Shown here: positions 40,105 to 49,204 of the stretch, in pieces
How the letters are laid out: each line of letters begins with the position of its first letter
Position numbering within the stretch: the first letter of the stretch is position 1
Assembly: GCF_013282215.1 (NCBI RefSeq)
Contig: NZ_CP048103.1
Coordinates: 3,472,001-3,536,000, forward strand
Direction: 5' to 3'
Source of the DNA: Kroppenstedtia eburnea
Lineage (GTDB): Bacteria; Bacillota; Bacilli; Thermoactinomycetales; DSM-45169
DNA: 64,000 bases
Translations under genes and position numbers: made by a program
The notes under the pieces: generated by a model
What the model was told of the DNA's origin: nothing
Seen by the model: the letters and a program-made list of their open reading frames with translations, nothing else
Database searches by the model: none

Positions 40105-41060
40105 CTTTCCACCGGCTCCCCATCCCCCTCCACAGGTACCGGAACCCGATTCACCAGCTCCCGGATCAGATCGGCGGGGGATTGCCGGTCCAACCGGACA
40201 GAAGGGGTTAATAACAGGCGGTGGGACAGGACATGGGGGGCCAGTTCCTTGATATCGTCGGGGATCACATACTCCCGGCCCCGGATTCCGGCCAAGGCCT
40301 GGGAGGCCAGACCCAAGGCGATCAGTCCCCGGGGGGAGACTCCCAGTTCCACCCCGTCCATCTCCCGGGTCTGCCGCACCACTTCCAGGAGATAACCTTC
40401 CACCGCTTCGTTCATGTGTACCTGCCGGACCGCTTTCCGCACCGCCATGATTTCCGCCGGTTCCGCCACCGGGGTGACCTCCTTCAACACCTCATCCCTT
40501 TTGGCCAATCGGAAGATTTCCCGCTCTTCCTCTGCGGCGGGATAACCCATGGAGACTTTCATCAGAAACCGGTCCAACTGGGCTTCCGGGAGGGGAAAGG
40601 TCCCCTGGGATTCCACCGGATTCTGGGTGGCGATCACAAAGAAGGGGGAATCGAGCAGACGGGTTTCCCCGTCCACACTCACCTGCCCTTCGGCCATCGC
40701 TTCCAGCAGGGCGGATTGGGTCCGGGGGATGGCCCGGTTGATCTCATCCACCAAAAGCAATCGATTGAACAGGGGCCCTTTTCTGAAATAAAACTTCTCT
40801 TCTTTCCGGTTGTAGACCGTCGTGCCTGTCACATCCGACGGCAGTAAATCCGGTGTGCACTGGATCCTGCCGAAGGAGCTGTCGATGCTTGCCGCCAAGG
40901 CTTTGGCCAGCAGGGTTTTCCCCACTCCGGGCACATCCTCCAGCAACACATGCCCTCCAGAAAACAACCCCACCAGCAACAGATCTAGCGTCTCGACCTG
41001 TCCCACCACGGCATGGGCCACAGCTTTGCGAATCTTTTTCGCGGTCTCCCCTATGATCAT
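40101..41060 (-). CDS. MoxR family AAA+ ATPase
   Basis: 319 residues. Walker A LLEDVPGVGKTLLAK, Walker B LLLVDEINRAIPRTQSALLEAM, sensor ATQNPVESQGTFPLPEAQLDR, all typical of MoxR. The ATG at 41060 (MIIGETAKKI) is preferred; the frame upstream to 41159 is Cys/Lys-rich and does not look like MoxR. It drives a chaperone-like cycle with the DUF58 protein. Confidence 0.9.
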   Translation of the reverse strand: MIIGETAKKIRKAVAHAVVGQVETLDLLLVGLFSGGHVLLEDVPGVGKTLLAKALAASIDSSFGRIQCTPDLLPSDVTGTTVYNRKEEKFYFRKGPLFNRLLLVDEINRAIPRTQSALLEAMAEGQVSVDGETRLLDSPFFVIATQNPVESQGTFPLPEAQLDRFLMKVSMGYPAAEEEREIFRLAKRDEVLKEVTPVAEPAEIMAVRKAVRQVHMNEAVEGYLLEVVRQTREMDGVELGVSPRGLIALGLASQALAGIRGREYVIPDDIKELAPHVLSHRLLLTPSVRLDRQSPADLIRELVNRVPVPVEGDGEPVES

Positions 41061-41423
41061 TTCCAAGTCATCGCCCCCTGAACAATATTCCCAAGCTTTA
41101 CATATCGATACTACCTTTTTTGAAACTCTCTTACAATCTGAGGGGCACTTGGTGTGCAATCAGCCATGTCTTGGATCGGGACCTCCCTGTCACCACACAT
41201 CTTCCCGGTCAAACAGGGTCCCCGAACTTTCCAAACCGGCTGGGAAGGCGACGGGCGACCACTTGTCAACTATTGGACACAAATTCTGTCTCCAATCGGG
41301 GTGCAAGGTGCTATCCTCTGTATTTGTGAGCTTCGCAAAAACTTTTCAACCAACAGATTCCGTCTTCGATCCCGCAATTGTGACTGTAGAGATGATAAGG
41401 ACTTGGAAAAGGTGGGTATCGGG
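41061..41423. other. Intergenic region upstream of moxR
   Basis: Should contain the moxR promoter on the minus strand; TTTCAA-17-TGTAAA near 41090-41120 is a moderate candidate. No convincing gene or repeat. Confidence 0.35.
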
Positions 41424-41516
41424 ATGTCGAGGGATAACCAGGTGATCGCATTGATCTACTCTTTTGCGGTCGCCGGTGCATGCATGGGTGCCGGACTGCT
41501 GTTCGTGGGGCCGTAA
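41424..41516 (+). CDS. Candidate 30-residue membrane peptide
   Basis: ATG at 41424 with AAGGTGGG upstream, a hydrophobic helix with GxxxG-type spacing (VAGACMGAGLLFVG), TAA at 41514, then a strong terminator 26 bp later. The terminator gives it better support than most short frames. Confidence 0.4.
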   Translation: MSRDNQVIALIYSFAVAGACMGAGLLFVGP

Positions 41517-41538
41517 GAGCCACCGACAGTCCGCAAGG

Positions 41539-41579
41539 AAAAGACCGGACCCGGGGAAACCCCCGGGTCCGGTCCTTTT
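41539..41579. terminator. Strong bidirectional terminator downstream of argS
   Basis: GACCGGACCCGGGG-AAAC-CCCCGGGTCCGGTC with CCTTTTA on the plus side and TTTTCC on the minus side. It serves argS and any plus-strand transcript of the 30-residue frame. Confidence 0.85.
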
Positions 41580-41589
41580 ATCAGTTCCA

Positions 41590-43260
41590 CTACATCTGTT
41601 CCGGCGCGGAGACACCGATCATCCGGAGACCGCTTTTCAGCACTTGGGCCACCCCGAGCAAGAGGGAGAGACGGGCGCGGGTCAGTCTCTCATCTTCCTG
41701 AATCACCCGGTAAGCATTGTAGTAGCTTTGCAGCTGAGTGGCCAGATCATACAGATAGCGGACCATCCGATGGGGAGCCATCTGCTTTGCCGCCGTTGCG
41801 ATTTCCTCGGGGAATTCCGCCAGTTTCTGCAACAGATCAAACTCTGCTTCCTCTTGCAAGGCGGACAGGCTGTCCGGATCCAGCTTTACCTCCATCCCCT
41901 GCTCCCCGGCCCGGCGAAAGACACTGTTGATGCGGGCGTGGGCATACTGTACGTAGAAGACGGGATTCTCATTGGATTGGGAGACCGCCAGATCCATATC
42001 AAAATCCAAGTGGCTGTCCGGTCCTCTGGAGGCAAAAAAGTACCGGGTGGCATCCACTCCGACTTCCTCCATCAGTTCCGCCAAGGTGATCGCCTTCCCT
42101 GTCCGCTTGGACATTTTGACCAATTCCCCGCCCTGGTACAGTTTCACCATCTGGGTGATGAGAAATGTCATCTTGTCCACATCGAAGCCCAGGGCGGCCA
42201 TGGCCGCTTTCATCCGGGGCACATAGCCGTGATGATCCGCTCCGAAGATATCGACGATCCGGTCAAAGCCCCGATTGTATTTGTTGCGGTGGTAAGCGAT
42301 ATCCGGAGTGATATAAGTGTAGGAACCATCCTGTTTCACCAACACCCGGTCCTTGTCATCTCCAAACTGGGAGGACTTCAGCCAGAGAGCCCCGTCCTGT
42401 TCGTAGGTTTGGCCCCGGCGGGTCAGCTCCTCCACACTCTCCTGGACCGATCCGGAATCGTGCAGGGATTGTTCGCTGAACCAGCTGTCAAATTGGACCC
42501 GGTATTCCTTCAGGTCTTTTTTGATTCCTTCCAACAGCCGGTTGAGTCCGTATCTGCGAATCCAGGCAAACCGCTCCTCTTCATCCAGACTGAGCAGTCG
42601 GTCTCCTTCCTCCTCGGCCAATCGTTTCCCCAGATCGACGATATCCTGACCGCGATAGCCATCTTCCGGAAAGTCCACCTTCCGGCCGAGAGCCTCCCGG
42701 TAGCGGGCTTCCAGGGACAGGGTCATGTTGCGGATCTGGTTGCCGGCATCATTGATGTAATATTCCCGGGTGACATCATATCCCGCCGCTTCCAACACAT
42801 TGCACAGCACATCCCCGATGGCCGCTCCCCGGGCATGTCCCAGGTGAAGACTGCCGGTGGGATTGACGCTGACAAACTCCACCAACACCTTCTCCCCGTT
42901 GCCGGCAGAGCTGCGGCCGTAGGCATCCCCCGCCCGCCCGATCTCCACCAGCACCTCACGCAGATGGGAACGATCGATAAAAAAGTTGATAAAACCGGGC
43001 CCTGCGATGTGGATCTCCCGGACCGCCACCCGATCCCTGTTCATCCCGTCCACAATCGCTTCCGCGATCTGGCGGGGGTTTTTCTTGGCGATCCGGGCCA
43101 GTTGCATGGCCATATTGGTGGCCAGGTCCCCGTGGGATTTTTCCCGGGGCACTTCCAGAACCACTTCCGGGAGCTCCTCCTCCGCCGCCAAGCCCGCCCG
43201 GAGCACTGCTTCCCGAATCTCCTGTCTCAGGTTCTCCTTCATCCGTTCCAAGGCATTCAT
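41590..43260 (-). CDS. argS: Arginyl-tRNA synthetase
   Basis: 556 residues, class I synthetase: N-terminal Add-1 domain, HIGH-type motif in [18 protein letters not shown] near residue 125, a KMSKRTG loop, and C-terminal DALR anticodon-binding domain ([20 protein letters not shown]). The ATG at 43260 is 2 bp past the DUF1934 stop and has GGAGGTG upstream; an ATG at 43284 lies inside DUF1934. Adjacency to DUF1934 (ywiB) is as in Bacillus. Confidence 0.95.
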   Translation of the reverse strand: MNALERMKENLRQEIREAVLRAGLAAEEELPEVVLEVPREKSHGDLATNMAMQLARIAKKNPRQIAEAIVDGMNRDRVAVREIHIAGPGFINFFIDRSHLREVLVEIGRAGDAYGRSSAGNGEKVLVEFVSVNPTGSLHLGHARGAAIGDVLCNVLEAAGYDVTREYYINDAGNQIRNMTLSLEARYREALGRKVDFPEDGYRGQDIVDLGKRLAEEEGDRLLSLDEEERFAWIRRYGLNRLLEGIKKDLKEYRVQFDSWFSEQSLHDSGSVQESVEELTRRGQTYEQDGALWLKSSQFGDDKDRVLVKQDGSYTYITPDIAYHRNKYNRGFDRIVDIFGADHHGYVPRMKAAMAALGFDVDKMTFLITQMVKLYQGGELVKMSKRTGKAITLAELMEEVGVDATRYFFASRGPDSHLDFDMDLAVSQSNENPVFYVQYAHARINSVFRRAGEQGMEVKLDPDSLSALQEEAEFDLLQKLAEFPEEIATAAKQMAPHRMVRYLYDLATQLQSYYNAYRVIQEDERLTRARLSLLLGVAQVLKSGLRMIGVSAPEQM

Positions 43261-43262
43261 GC

Positions 43263-43688
43263 TTATGCAGGCACCTCCGTCCATTGAATCAGCAGTTGGT
43301 ACCGGCCCATCGGCTCCCCGGCCATGGTCAGGCGGAAGGAAAATTGAATCCGTCCCTGCGCCTCTTCCCGTTCCCGTCGGTAAGCCAAAGTATGAACCTC
43401 CATCTCCGATGTGCCCCCCGGCGTCTCCACCACACAGATGGTGGTCTCCCCGGGATGGTACCTCTGTCTGTAAGCGATCATCCCCTGCCGGATGATCGTC
43501 ACTTCATCTTCCCCGGCCTTCACCGTGGTCTTCACTTCATCGGGTGTCCCCGGCTTTTCCGTATACTTCACCACCCATTCCGATTCCCGTTCGATCAACC
43601 GGCCTTCCATCTCTTGTACAATCTCCTCGGGATCCCCGCCGTCTTCAGGGTCGATCGTGGAGATGATCGAAAGTCGAATCTGTTTCAG
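43263..43688 (-). CDS. DUF1934 beta-barrel protein (YwiB-like) with apparent CTG start
   Basis: 141 residues of the small beta-barrel YwiB family. The frame with its first strand ([15 protein letters not shown]) is open upstream of the only ATG (43610), and the first codon after AAGGAGAG at normal spacing is CTG at 43688; no ATG, GTG or TTG exists before the in-frame TAA. Length then equals that of B. subtilis YwiB. A start at 43610 would remove the conserved first 26 residues. Function unknown; co-transcribed with argS. Confidence 0.82.
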   Translation of the reverse strand: MKQIRLSIISTIDPEDGGDPEEIVQEMEGRLIERESEWVVKYTEKPGTPDEVKTTVKAGEDEVTIIRQGMIAYRQRYHPGETTICVVETPGGTSEMEVHTLAYRREREEAQGRIQFSFRLTMAGEPMGRYQLLIQWTEVPA

Positions 43689-43750
43689 GGCTGATCGCTC
43701 TCCTTTCGATTGCTTTGTATCTTACCATGGGCACCCCGCCATTTCCAGTG

Positions 43751-43985
43751 ACCCAGAATTATTGTGATTTAGTGCGTTTGAAGGCGGTCGGGATTGGGTT
43801 TCACATGACCATCCGGTTGTCCTTACGAGCCAAAGTCACTCCATCTGAAACCCCACCCTCCCATAGCGAGACCGGGGAGCGAAGCGACCCTGGCGAGACT
43901 TGTACTGGTGAGTGCATAGCGAGACCGGGAACGGAGTCTTGGCGAAACTTGTGCCCTGTGGGTATGACGATGTCTTCAACCGGAG
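43751..43985 (+). repeat. MITE-like element, type 1, long form (copy 7)
   Basis: Left end CCAGAATTATTGTGATTTA is degenerate, with arms GGGTTTCACATG / CATCTGAAACCC, two tandem units (GGGGAGCGAAGCGACCC variant), and a decayed right end CATGTCTTC-like (GATGTCTTCAACC). It sits 18 bp past the speB stop and upstream of DUF1934, filling nearly the whole gap. Confidence 0.8.
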
Positions 43986-44003
43986 GCACCTTCTTTCCCA
44001 TCC

Positions 44004-44873
44004 TCAGGAGAAGCCGAGAAGCATCTCCCGGATCACCTTGGCCGCAGTCACCGGGGTCTGTTCCGTGGGATCGTAGACCGGGGCCACTTCCACCAAATCG
44101 GCTCCCACCACCTCCACCCCGGAACGTGCGATGGTGTGAATCGCCTCCAGAAGTTCCCCGGAGGTGATCCCGCCGGGTTCCGGCGTTCCCGTCCCCGGTG
44201 CATAGGCCGGATCCAGCACATCGATATCCACAGTGACATAAACCGGCCGTCCTTGGAGACCGGGGAGCTCTTCCTTCAGGGGCCGGAGCACTTCAAAGGG
44301 ATGAAAATGGATCTTGGCCCGCTCCGCATATGCAAACTCCTCCCGGGTCCCCGAGCGAATGCCAAACTGGTACACATTTTCCGGCCCCAGGAGCTCCACG
44401 ATCTTGCGCAAGGGAGTGGCGTGGGATAAGCTTTCCCCTTCATAGTCGGTCCGAAGATCGGCGTGGGCATCCAAATGGATCACCGCCAGTTCCCGGTGAG
44501 TTTTATACAGGGTCCGGACCACCGGCCAGGTGACCAGATGTTCTCCGCCGATCCCCAGGGGCATCTTCTTCTGTTGTATGATCCGGTCCACAAACTCCCC
44601 GATGGCCTCCGTGCTTTTCTCCGGGTTGCCGAAGGGCAAGGGGAGGTCCCCGGCGTCATAATAGTTCACTTCCGAAAGCTCCCGCCTCAGATACGGGCTG
44701 AACTCTTCCAACACCAGGGACGCTTCCCGAATCCGCTTGGGGCCGAAGCGGGAGCCCGGCCGAAAACTGGCTGTCCAATCCATCGGCATGCCATAGATCA
44801 CGATTTGGGATGATTCCAGATCCGGATGGGCCCCGATAAACACGTTTCCGGAATAAGCTTCGTCAAACCGCAT
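44004..44873 (-). CDS. speB: Agmatinase
   Basis: Hydrolyses agmatine to putrescine and urea. 289 residues of the ureohydrolase family with binuclear manganese motifs GGEHLVTWP, HLDAHADLR and VDIDVLDPAYAPG. Three bases after speE. With SpeE it completes a route from arginine via agmatine to spermidine; the decarboxylase is not in the window. Confidence 0.95.
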   Translation of the reverse strand: MRFDEAYSGNVFIGAHPDLESSQIVIYGMPMDWTASFRPGSRFGPKRIREASLVLEEFSPYLRRELSEVNYYDAGDLPLPFGNPEKSTEAIGEFVDRIIQQKKMPLGIGGEHLVTWPVVRTLYKTHRELAVIHLDAHADLRTDYEGESLSHATPLRKIVELLGPENVYQFGIRSGTREEFAYAERAKIHFHPFEVLRPLKEELPGLQGRPVYVTVDIDVLDPAYAPGTGTPEPGGITSGELLEAIHTIARSGVEVVGADLVEVAPVYDPTEQTPVTAAKVIREMLLGFS

Positions 44874-44876
44874 CCT

Positions 44877-45722
44877 TCATCCCTCCTTCCGAACCGTCAA
44901 TTCTTCCACAAAGCGGGGCAACTGGAAAAGAGCCCGATGCAACTCCGGCCGGTAATACCGGGTATCCGGCACATGAAGTCGCTCCGGTGGCACCTCCAGC
45001 GGATCCGGCCCCTTGGATCCCAGCGTGAAGCTCCACAAGCCACTGGGATAAGTGGGAATGCTGGCGGTGTACAGGCGGGTGACGGGAAAGGTATCTGAGA
45101 TATCCCGATATACCTGTGCAATCAGCTCCCGGTTGAACCAAGGGGATTCCGTCTGAGCCACCATCACGCCTCCGGGCCGCAGAGCATCATAGATCCCCTG
45201 ATAAAATGGTTTCTGGAACAATCCCACCGCCGGCCCCACCGGCTCGGTGGAGTCGACCAGAATCACATCATATTCCGCCGGATGGGCTTCGATATGCTTG
45301 ATCCCGTCTTCCACCCGAATCTCCACCCGGGAATCCCCCAAAGCACCGGCAATCTCCGGAAAGTATTCCCTGGAAACCTCTATCACCCGGCCGTCGATCT
45401 CGCACAGGACCGCTTTTTCCACAGAGGGATGTTTCAACACCTCCCGGATGGCCCCGCCATCCCCCCCGCCGACCACCAGCACCCGCTTCGGTGACTGATG
45501 GGTGTTCATTCCCACATGGGTCAGCATCTCATGATAAACAAATTCATCCCGGTCCGTGGTCATCACCATGCCGTCCAGCACGAGCATGCGCCCGAACTGT
45601 TCCGTCTCGATCACGTCCATCCTCTGAAACGGTGTCTGCTCATGATGCAGCGTGCGGCTGATCTTGGCAGTGATTCCGAAGTGGGGAGTCTGTTTCTCCG
45701 TATACCAAAGTTCCATGTCCAT
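44877..45722 (-). CDS. speE: Spermidine synthase
   Basis: Aminopropyl transfer from decarboxylated SAM to putrescine. 281 residues; [17 protein letters not shown] at the start, SAM-binding [14 protein letters not shown], catalytic Asp in [10 protein letters not shown], and [16 protein letters not shown]. The ATG at 45722 has GGAAGGAG 10 nt upstream; an ATG two codons later is a possible alternative. The frame further up to 45809 lacks a site. Confidence 0.95.
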   Translation of the reverse strand: MDMELWYTEKQTPHFGITAKISRTLHHEQTPFQRMDVIETEQFGRMLVLDGMVMTTDRDEFVYHEMLTHVGMNTHQSPKRVLVVGGGDGGAIREVLKHPSVEKAVLCEIDGRVIEVSREYFPEIAGALGDSRVEIRVEDGIKHIEAHPAEYDVILVDSTEPVGPAVGLFQKPFYQGIYDALRPGGVMVAQTESPWFNRELIAQVYRDISDTFPVTRLYTASIPTYPSGLWSFTLGSKGPDPLEVPPERLHVPDTRYYRPELHRALFQLPRFVEELTVRKEG

Positions 45723-45930
45723 AAGTTTCAATGGCTCCTTCCGATGGTCCGCCCTTGGAATGAAAAACCTTTCCTTAGGATAATCCAACTCTCCTCCCGA
45801 GACAATCATGAGCTCCCTCCTCTCGCCCGATGCATAGAGGAATCACTTTTCCCTCATACTACTTCATGGGTTTTTCCATCCTTTTCATTGCTTGCCGTCC
45901 ATGGTGGAGCCATTCGAGGAGTGGGATCCG

Positions 45931-47976
45931 ATGGGAGACGAACTCAATCGGTCATTGCCGCCGGAAACACCGGACTGGGAGCACCTTCCCCTGGGGAAGT
46001 GGTGGTCCCTGGGCCGGATGTTCCTGCACTGGTTTGGATTTTGCCTGATTGCGGGAGTCAGCTTGGCACTGATCGCTCTTCTGTATCTGAAATCGAAGCC
46101 TTTACCGCCCCCGCAACTGGGACTGACCACCCGTATTCTGGATTCCCGCGGAAAGCTGATCGATACCCTGGATCGCGGAGAGAGACGGGATCCCGTTCAG
46201 TTGAAAGAGTTGCCCAAATCGATTCAGGAGGCGACATTGACGGCGGAAGATCAACGATTTTATGAACACTGGGGGTTCTCTCCCAAGGGAATCCTCCGGG
46301 CGGTATGGATCAACCTGAAAAAAGGCCAGGTATCCCAGGGAGCGAGCACAATCACGCAGCAGTTGGCCCGCAATCTTTATCTGACCCATGACCGGACCTG
46401 GTCCCGCAAATGGCGGGAAGCCGTTCTGACCACCCAACTGGAAATCCACTTTTCCAAGAAAGAGATTTTGGAGATGTATCTGAACAAGATCTATTACGGT
46501 CATGGAGCCTATGGCATTGAGCGGGCGGCCCGGATCTATTTCGGCAAACCGGCCCATGATCTCACCCTGGCGGAAAGTGCCATGCTGGCGGGGATCCCCC
46601 GGGGACCCCGTTGGTATTCTCCCTTGAACGACCCGGACCGGGCCAAGGCTCGTCAGGAAGCCATCCTGGACCGGATGGTCCGGTCGGGGCGGATCACCCC
46701 CCGGGAGGCGAAGGCCGCCAAAGAAGAGGTCCTCGTCTATGCCGACCCTCCCCGGCCCCAGCCGGCCCAGGCCCCTTATTTCCGGGATTATGTGATTCAA
46801 GAGGCGGGTCGGTTGGGATTGGATGAGAGTCTGCTTCAAAACGGCGGGTTAAAGATCTATACCACCCTGGATCTGAAGATGCAGGAAGAAGCGGAAACTG
46901 CCATCCGTAAGTATCTGAAAAACAGCGGTGAACTGGAGGCCTCCCTGATCAGCATCGACCCGCGAAACGGACAGATCCGGGCGATGGTCGGCGGAAAGGA
47001 CTACGGTCGTTCCCAGTATAACCGGATCTTCGGCCAACGACAGCCGGGATCCACCTTTAAACCGATCCTCTATCTGGCTGCTCTGGAACAGGGTTTAACC
47101 CCCGTCTCCCGCTTTGACAGCAAACCGACCACCTTCGTTTACCAGGGAGGCAACTACCGTCCCACCAACTATCGCAACCGGTATGCCAACCGACCGATCA
47201 CGATGGCGGAAGCCTTGGCCACTTCGGACAACATTTACGCTGTCCACACCCACCTGGCCATCGGCGAAGAGAAAGCGGTCCAAATGGGTCGGCGCCTGGG
47301 AATTGGAAGCCCATTGAAACCCGTGCCCTCCCTGGCATTGGGAACGAGTGCCGTCAGCCCCTATGACATGGTTCAAGTCTACGCCAGCCTGGCAGCCGGG
47401 GGAATTCATCACCCTCCCGTCTCCATCCTGCGGATTGAGGACGCGGAGGGAAACATCCTGTCAGAGAGCCGACCGTCGCCGGAACAGGTGATCACCCCCG
47501 CGGAAGCCTTTGTCATGACCCGGATGCTGGAGGGGGTGTTCGCCCCGGGGGGGACCGCCAACCGGGTGAAACAGATGCTTTCCCGACCGGTGGCGGGAAA
47601 AACCGGAAGCACCAATTGGGATTCCTGGCTGTCCGGGTACACTCCCCGTCTGGCAACCACAGTCTGGGTCGGATTCGACCGTGGGAAGACCCTTCCCGAC
47701 GGGGCCTCCCGTCTCACCCACGGAATCTGGGGAAGCTACATGCGTGCCGCATTGAAGGGGATCCCTCCTCAACCTTTTCAACCCCCTGCCGGGGTTGTCA
47801 AAGCAAAAGTGGATCCGGAAACGGGAGAACGGGCCGGCCCGGCCTGTCCCCGCTCCGTCGACCACTGGTTCCTCGCCGGAACGGAACCGAAGCGCACCTG
47901 CGGAGCCCATCCACCACCTGTGGATTCATCCCCACCCTCCCTGTGGCAACGGTTTAAAAAATGGTGGACCGGTTAA
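45931..47976 (+). CDS. pbpG: Class A penicillin-binding protein (PbpG/PBP2d-like)
   Basis: Bifunctional peptidoglycan polymerase and transpeptidase. 681 residues: short cytoplasmic N-terminus, one transmembrane helix (about 35-57), GT51 domain with catalytic Glu in TAEDQRFYEHWG and SQGASTITQQLARNLYL, then transpeptidase motifs STFKPI (SxxK), TSDN and KTGS. The ATG at 45931 has GAGGAG at good spacing. The position next to speE and ywhD matches B. subtilis pbpG, expressed in the forespore; sporulation timing here is inference. Confidence 0.92.
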   Translation: MGDELNRSLPPETPDWEHLPLGKWWSLGRMFLHWFGFCLIAGVSLALIALLYLKSKPLPPPQLGLTTRILDSRGKLIDTLDRGERRDPVQLKELPKSIQEATLTAEDQRFYEHWGFSPKGILRAVWINLKKGQVSQGASTITQQLARNLYLTHDRTWSRKWREAVLTTQLEIHFSKKEILEMYLNKIYYGHGAYGIERAARIYFGKPAHDLTLAESAMLAGIPRGPRWYSPLNDPDRAKARQEAILDRMVRSGRITPREAKAAKEEVLVYADPPRPQPAQAPYFRDYVIQEAGRLGLDESLLQNGGLKIYTTLDLKMQEEAETAIRKYLKNSGELEASLISIDPRNGQIRAMVGGKDYGRSQYNRIFGQRQPGSTFKPILYLAALEQGLTPVSRFDSKPTTFVYQGGNYRPTNYRNRYANRPITMAEALATSDNIYAVHTHLAIGEEKAVQMGRRLGIGSPLKPVPSLALGTSAVSPYDMVQVYASLAAGGIHHPPVSILRIEDAEGNILSESRPSPEQVITPAEAFVMTRMLEGVFAPGGTANRVKQMLSRPVAGKTGSTNWDSWLSGYTPRLATTVWVGFDRGKTLPDGASRLTHGIWGSYMRAALKGIPPQPFQPPAGVVKAKVDPETGERAGPACPRSVDHWFLAGTEPKRTCGAHPPPVDSSPPSLWQRFKKWWTG

Positions 47977-47995
47977 ACCCGGCCCACCATTTTTG
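47960..47995 (+). terminator. Terminator of the class A PBP gene
   Basis: ATGGTGG-A-CCGG-TTAAA-CCCGG-C-CCACCAT followed by TTTTGCATTT; the stop codon lies in the loop. Confidence 0.85.
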
Positions 47996-47999
47996 CATT

Positions 48000-48242
48000 T
48001 CAGCATTCATCACTGCCGCCGATCTTTCCTTCTCCATCCGCCAACAGACCGTCATCACGCAGAGTGATCAGATCCGCTTGGCTCAGTTCCTTCATGATTT
48101 CATAAAAGGTTTCCCGACGTCCCGGCGGAAGGTTTTGCACAAACCGGTTGATCTCCTCCGGGGATGCCTTGGGAGTGAAATGAGTCCCTCCGTGAAGGGC
48201 GAAGTGTCCCTCCCCGGTATCTCTCCGGTCTTTCGGTGTCAT
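48000..48242 (-). CDS. Hypothetical protein, 80 residues
   Basis: Not recognised. Soluble and charged, helical in the middle (ASPEEINRFVQNLPPGRRET, FYEIMKELSQADLI). AAGGAGGGG stands 6 nt before the ATG at 48242. Convergent with the PBP gene, monocistronic behind the ywhD terminator. Confidence 0.6.
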   Translation of the reverse strand: MTPKDRRDTGEGHFALHGGTHFTPKASPEEINRFVQNLPPGRRETFYEIMKELSQADLITLRDDGLLADGEGKIGGSDEC

Positions 48243-48312
48243 GACAACCCCTCCTTTTCTGCTTAGCATGCTCCACAGAAGGGATCGCCAAAGATGGAAA
48301 CCACATGAAAAA

Positions 48313-48359
48313 GACACCAAAAGGGCGGGCTCATCGGCCCGCCCTTTTGGTGTCCTAGC
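48313..48359 (-). terminator. Terminator of ywhD
   Basis: A nearly perfect 18-bp stem GACACCAAAAGGGCGGGC / GCCCGCCCTTTTGGTGTC followed on the minus strand by TTTTTCATG. Confidence 0.88.
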
Positions 48360-48441
48360 AAGTTGGTTCCGTAACCTGGATCTAAGTGTACCCCACGTCA
48401 TCTCCCCGAACAAGGAGACCCGTCGATTGTTCACACAGCGT

Positions 48442-48942
48442 TCATGATTCCGCAGCCAAGGCTTCCTTCAATTCATCGGATGACCGCTTCCACATGTCCG
48501 GGTCATTCTCCATCAACAACCGGCGCAGGGCACCCCTTTCCACATCATTCAATTCCTCCACCCGGATCCGCCGCTTCAGGGCATCATCCATCCGGTTGAC
48601 GTGGTCCGCCAGATTTTTCCATCCCCGTCTGATTTCCCGGTTCACCCGCATCGTGCAGGCCGCCACACCGGCATAATAGGGTCCTTCCTCTTTGCGATCC
48701 ACAGCCACCCAAACCACCCGGTATTCTGTTCCACCCGGGACTTCATCCGGGTTGCTCAAAAACTTGATTCCCCGCTCCACCCTGCTTTTGGCATGAATCA
48801 GGCCGAGGTCGATCCGGGCCTCATCCCCTTCGATCAGAACGGCGGAAAGATTGCTCAGATTGAGTGTACCCGTATGGTAACCACCGTGGGTGGTGGAGTC
48901 ACCCCGAATGATGTTGAATTCCGATTTTTTATTTCTGCTCAC
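48442..48942 (-). CDS. ywhD: YwhD family protein
   Basis: 166 residues of the uncharacterised Firmicute YwhD family (FNIIRGDSTTHGGYHTGTLN, LSNLSAVLIEG; VERGIKFL). The GTG at 48942 is chosen for AAGGGGGGAG before it; the frame up to 48984 has no site. Its location near pbpG-speE is conserved with Bacillus. No function known. Confidence 0.88.
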   Translation of the reverse strand: MSRNKKSEFNIIRGDSTTHGGYHTGTLNLSNLSAVLIEGDEARIDLGLIHAKSRVERGIKFLSNPDEVPGGTEYRVVWVAVDRKEEGPYYAGVAACTMRVNREIRRGWKNLADHVNRMDDALKRRIRVEELNDVERGALRRLLMENDPDMWKRSSDELKEALAAES

Positions 48943-49002
48943 CGAACTCCCCCCTTTTTTGTATTGTATCTCAGGGCGCATCACCTTTCAAAAAGGGGAG
49001 CA

Positions 49003-49204
49003 CTAGAAGCGTTGTGATTTAGTGCGTTTAAAGGCGGTCGGGATTGAGTTTCACATGTCGTTTTCGTTGTTCTGACGATCCAAAATCACTCCATGTGAAA
49101 CCCAACCCTCCCTCCGATGTTTTTACCACGCTTCCAGGGCGTGGCTTGCATTGATTCAAGCCGTATGGTTTCCTTTGACACTTGAATGACCAGACATGCC
49201 CTAG
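49003..49204 (+). repeat. MITE-like element, hybrid type 1 left / type 2 right (copy 8)
   Basis: Left end CTAGAAGCGTTGTGATTTAG, arms (GGGATTGAGTTTCACATG / CATGTGAAACCCAACC), then type 2 sequence GATGTTTTTACCACGCTTCC and right end CCAGACATGCCCTAG. The final CTA is the reverse complement of the TAG stop codon of the following minus-strand kinase gene. Confidence 0.82.

Noticed and set aside
41590-43688. T-box riboswitch in front of argS
   Set aside because: argS follows DUF1934 at 2 bp, and upstream of DUF1934 there is no T-box or antiterminator sequence, only a repeat element.
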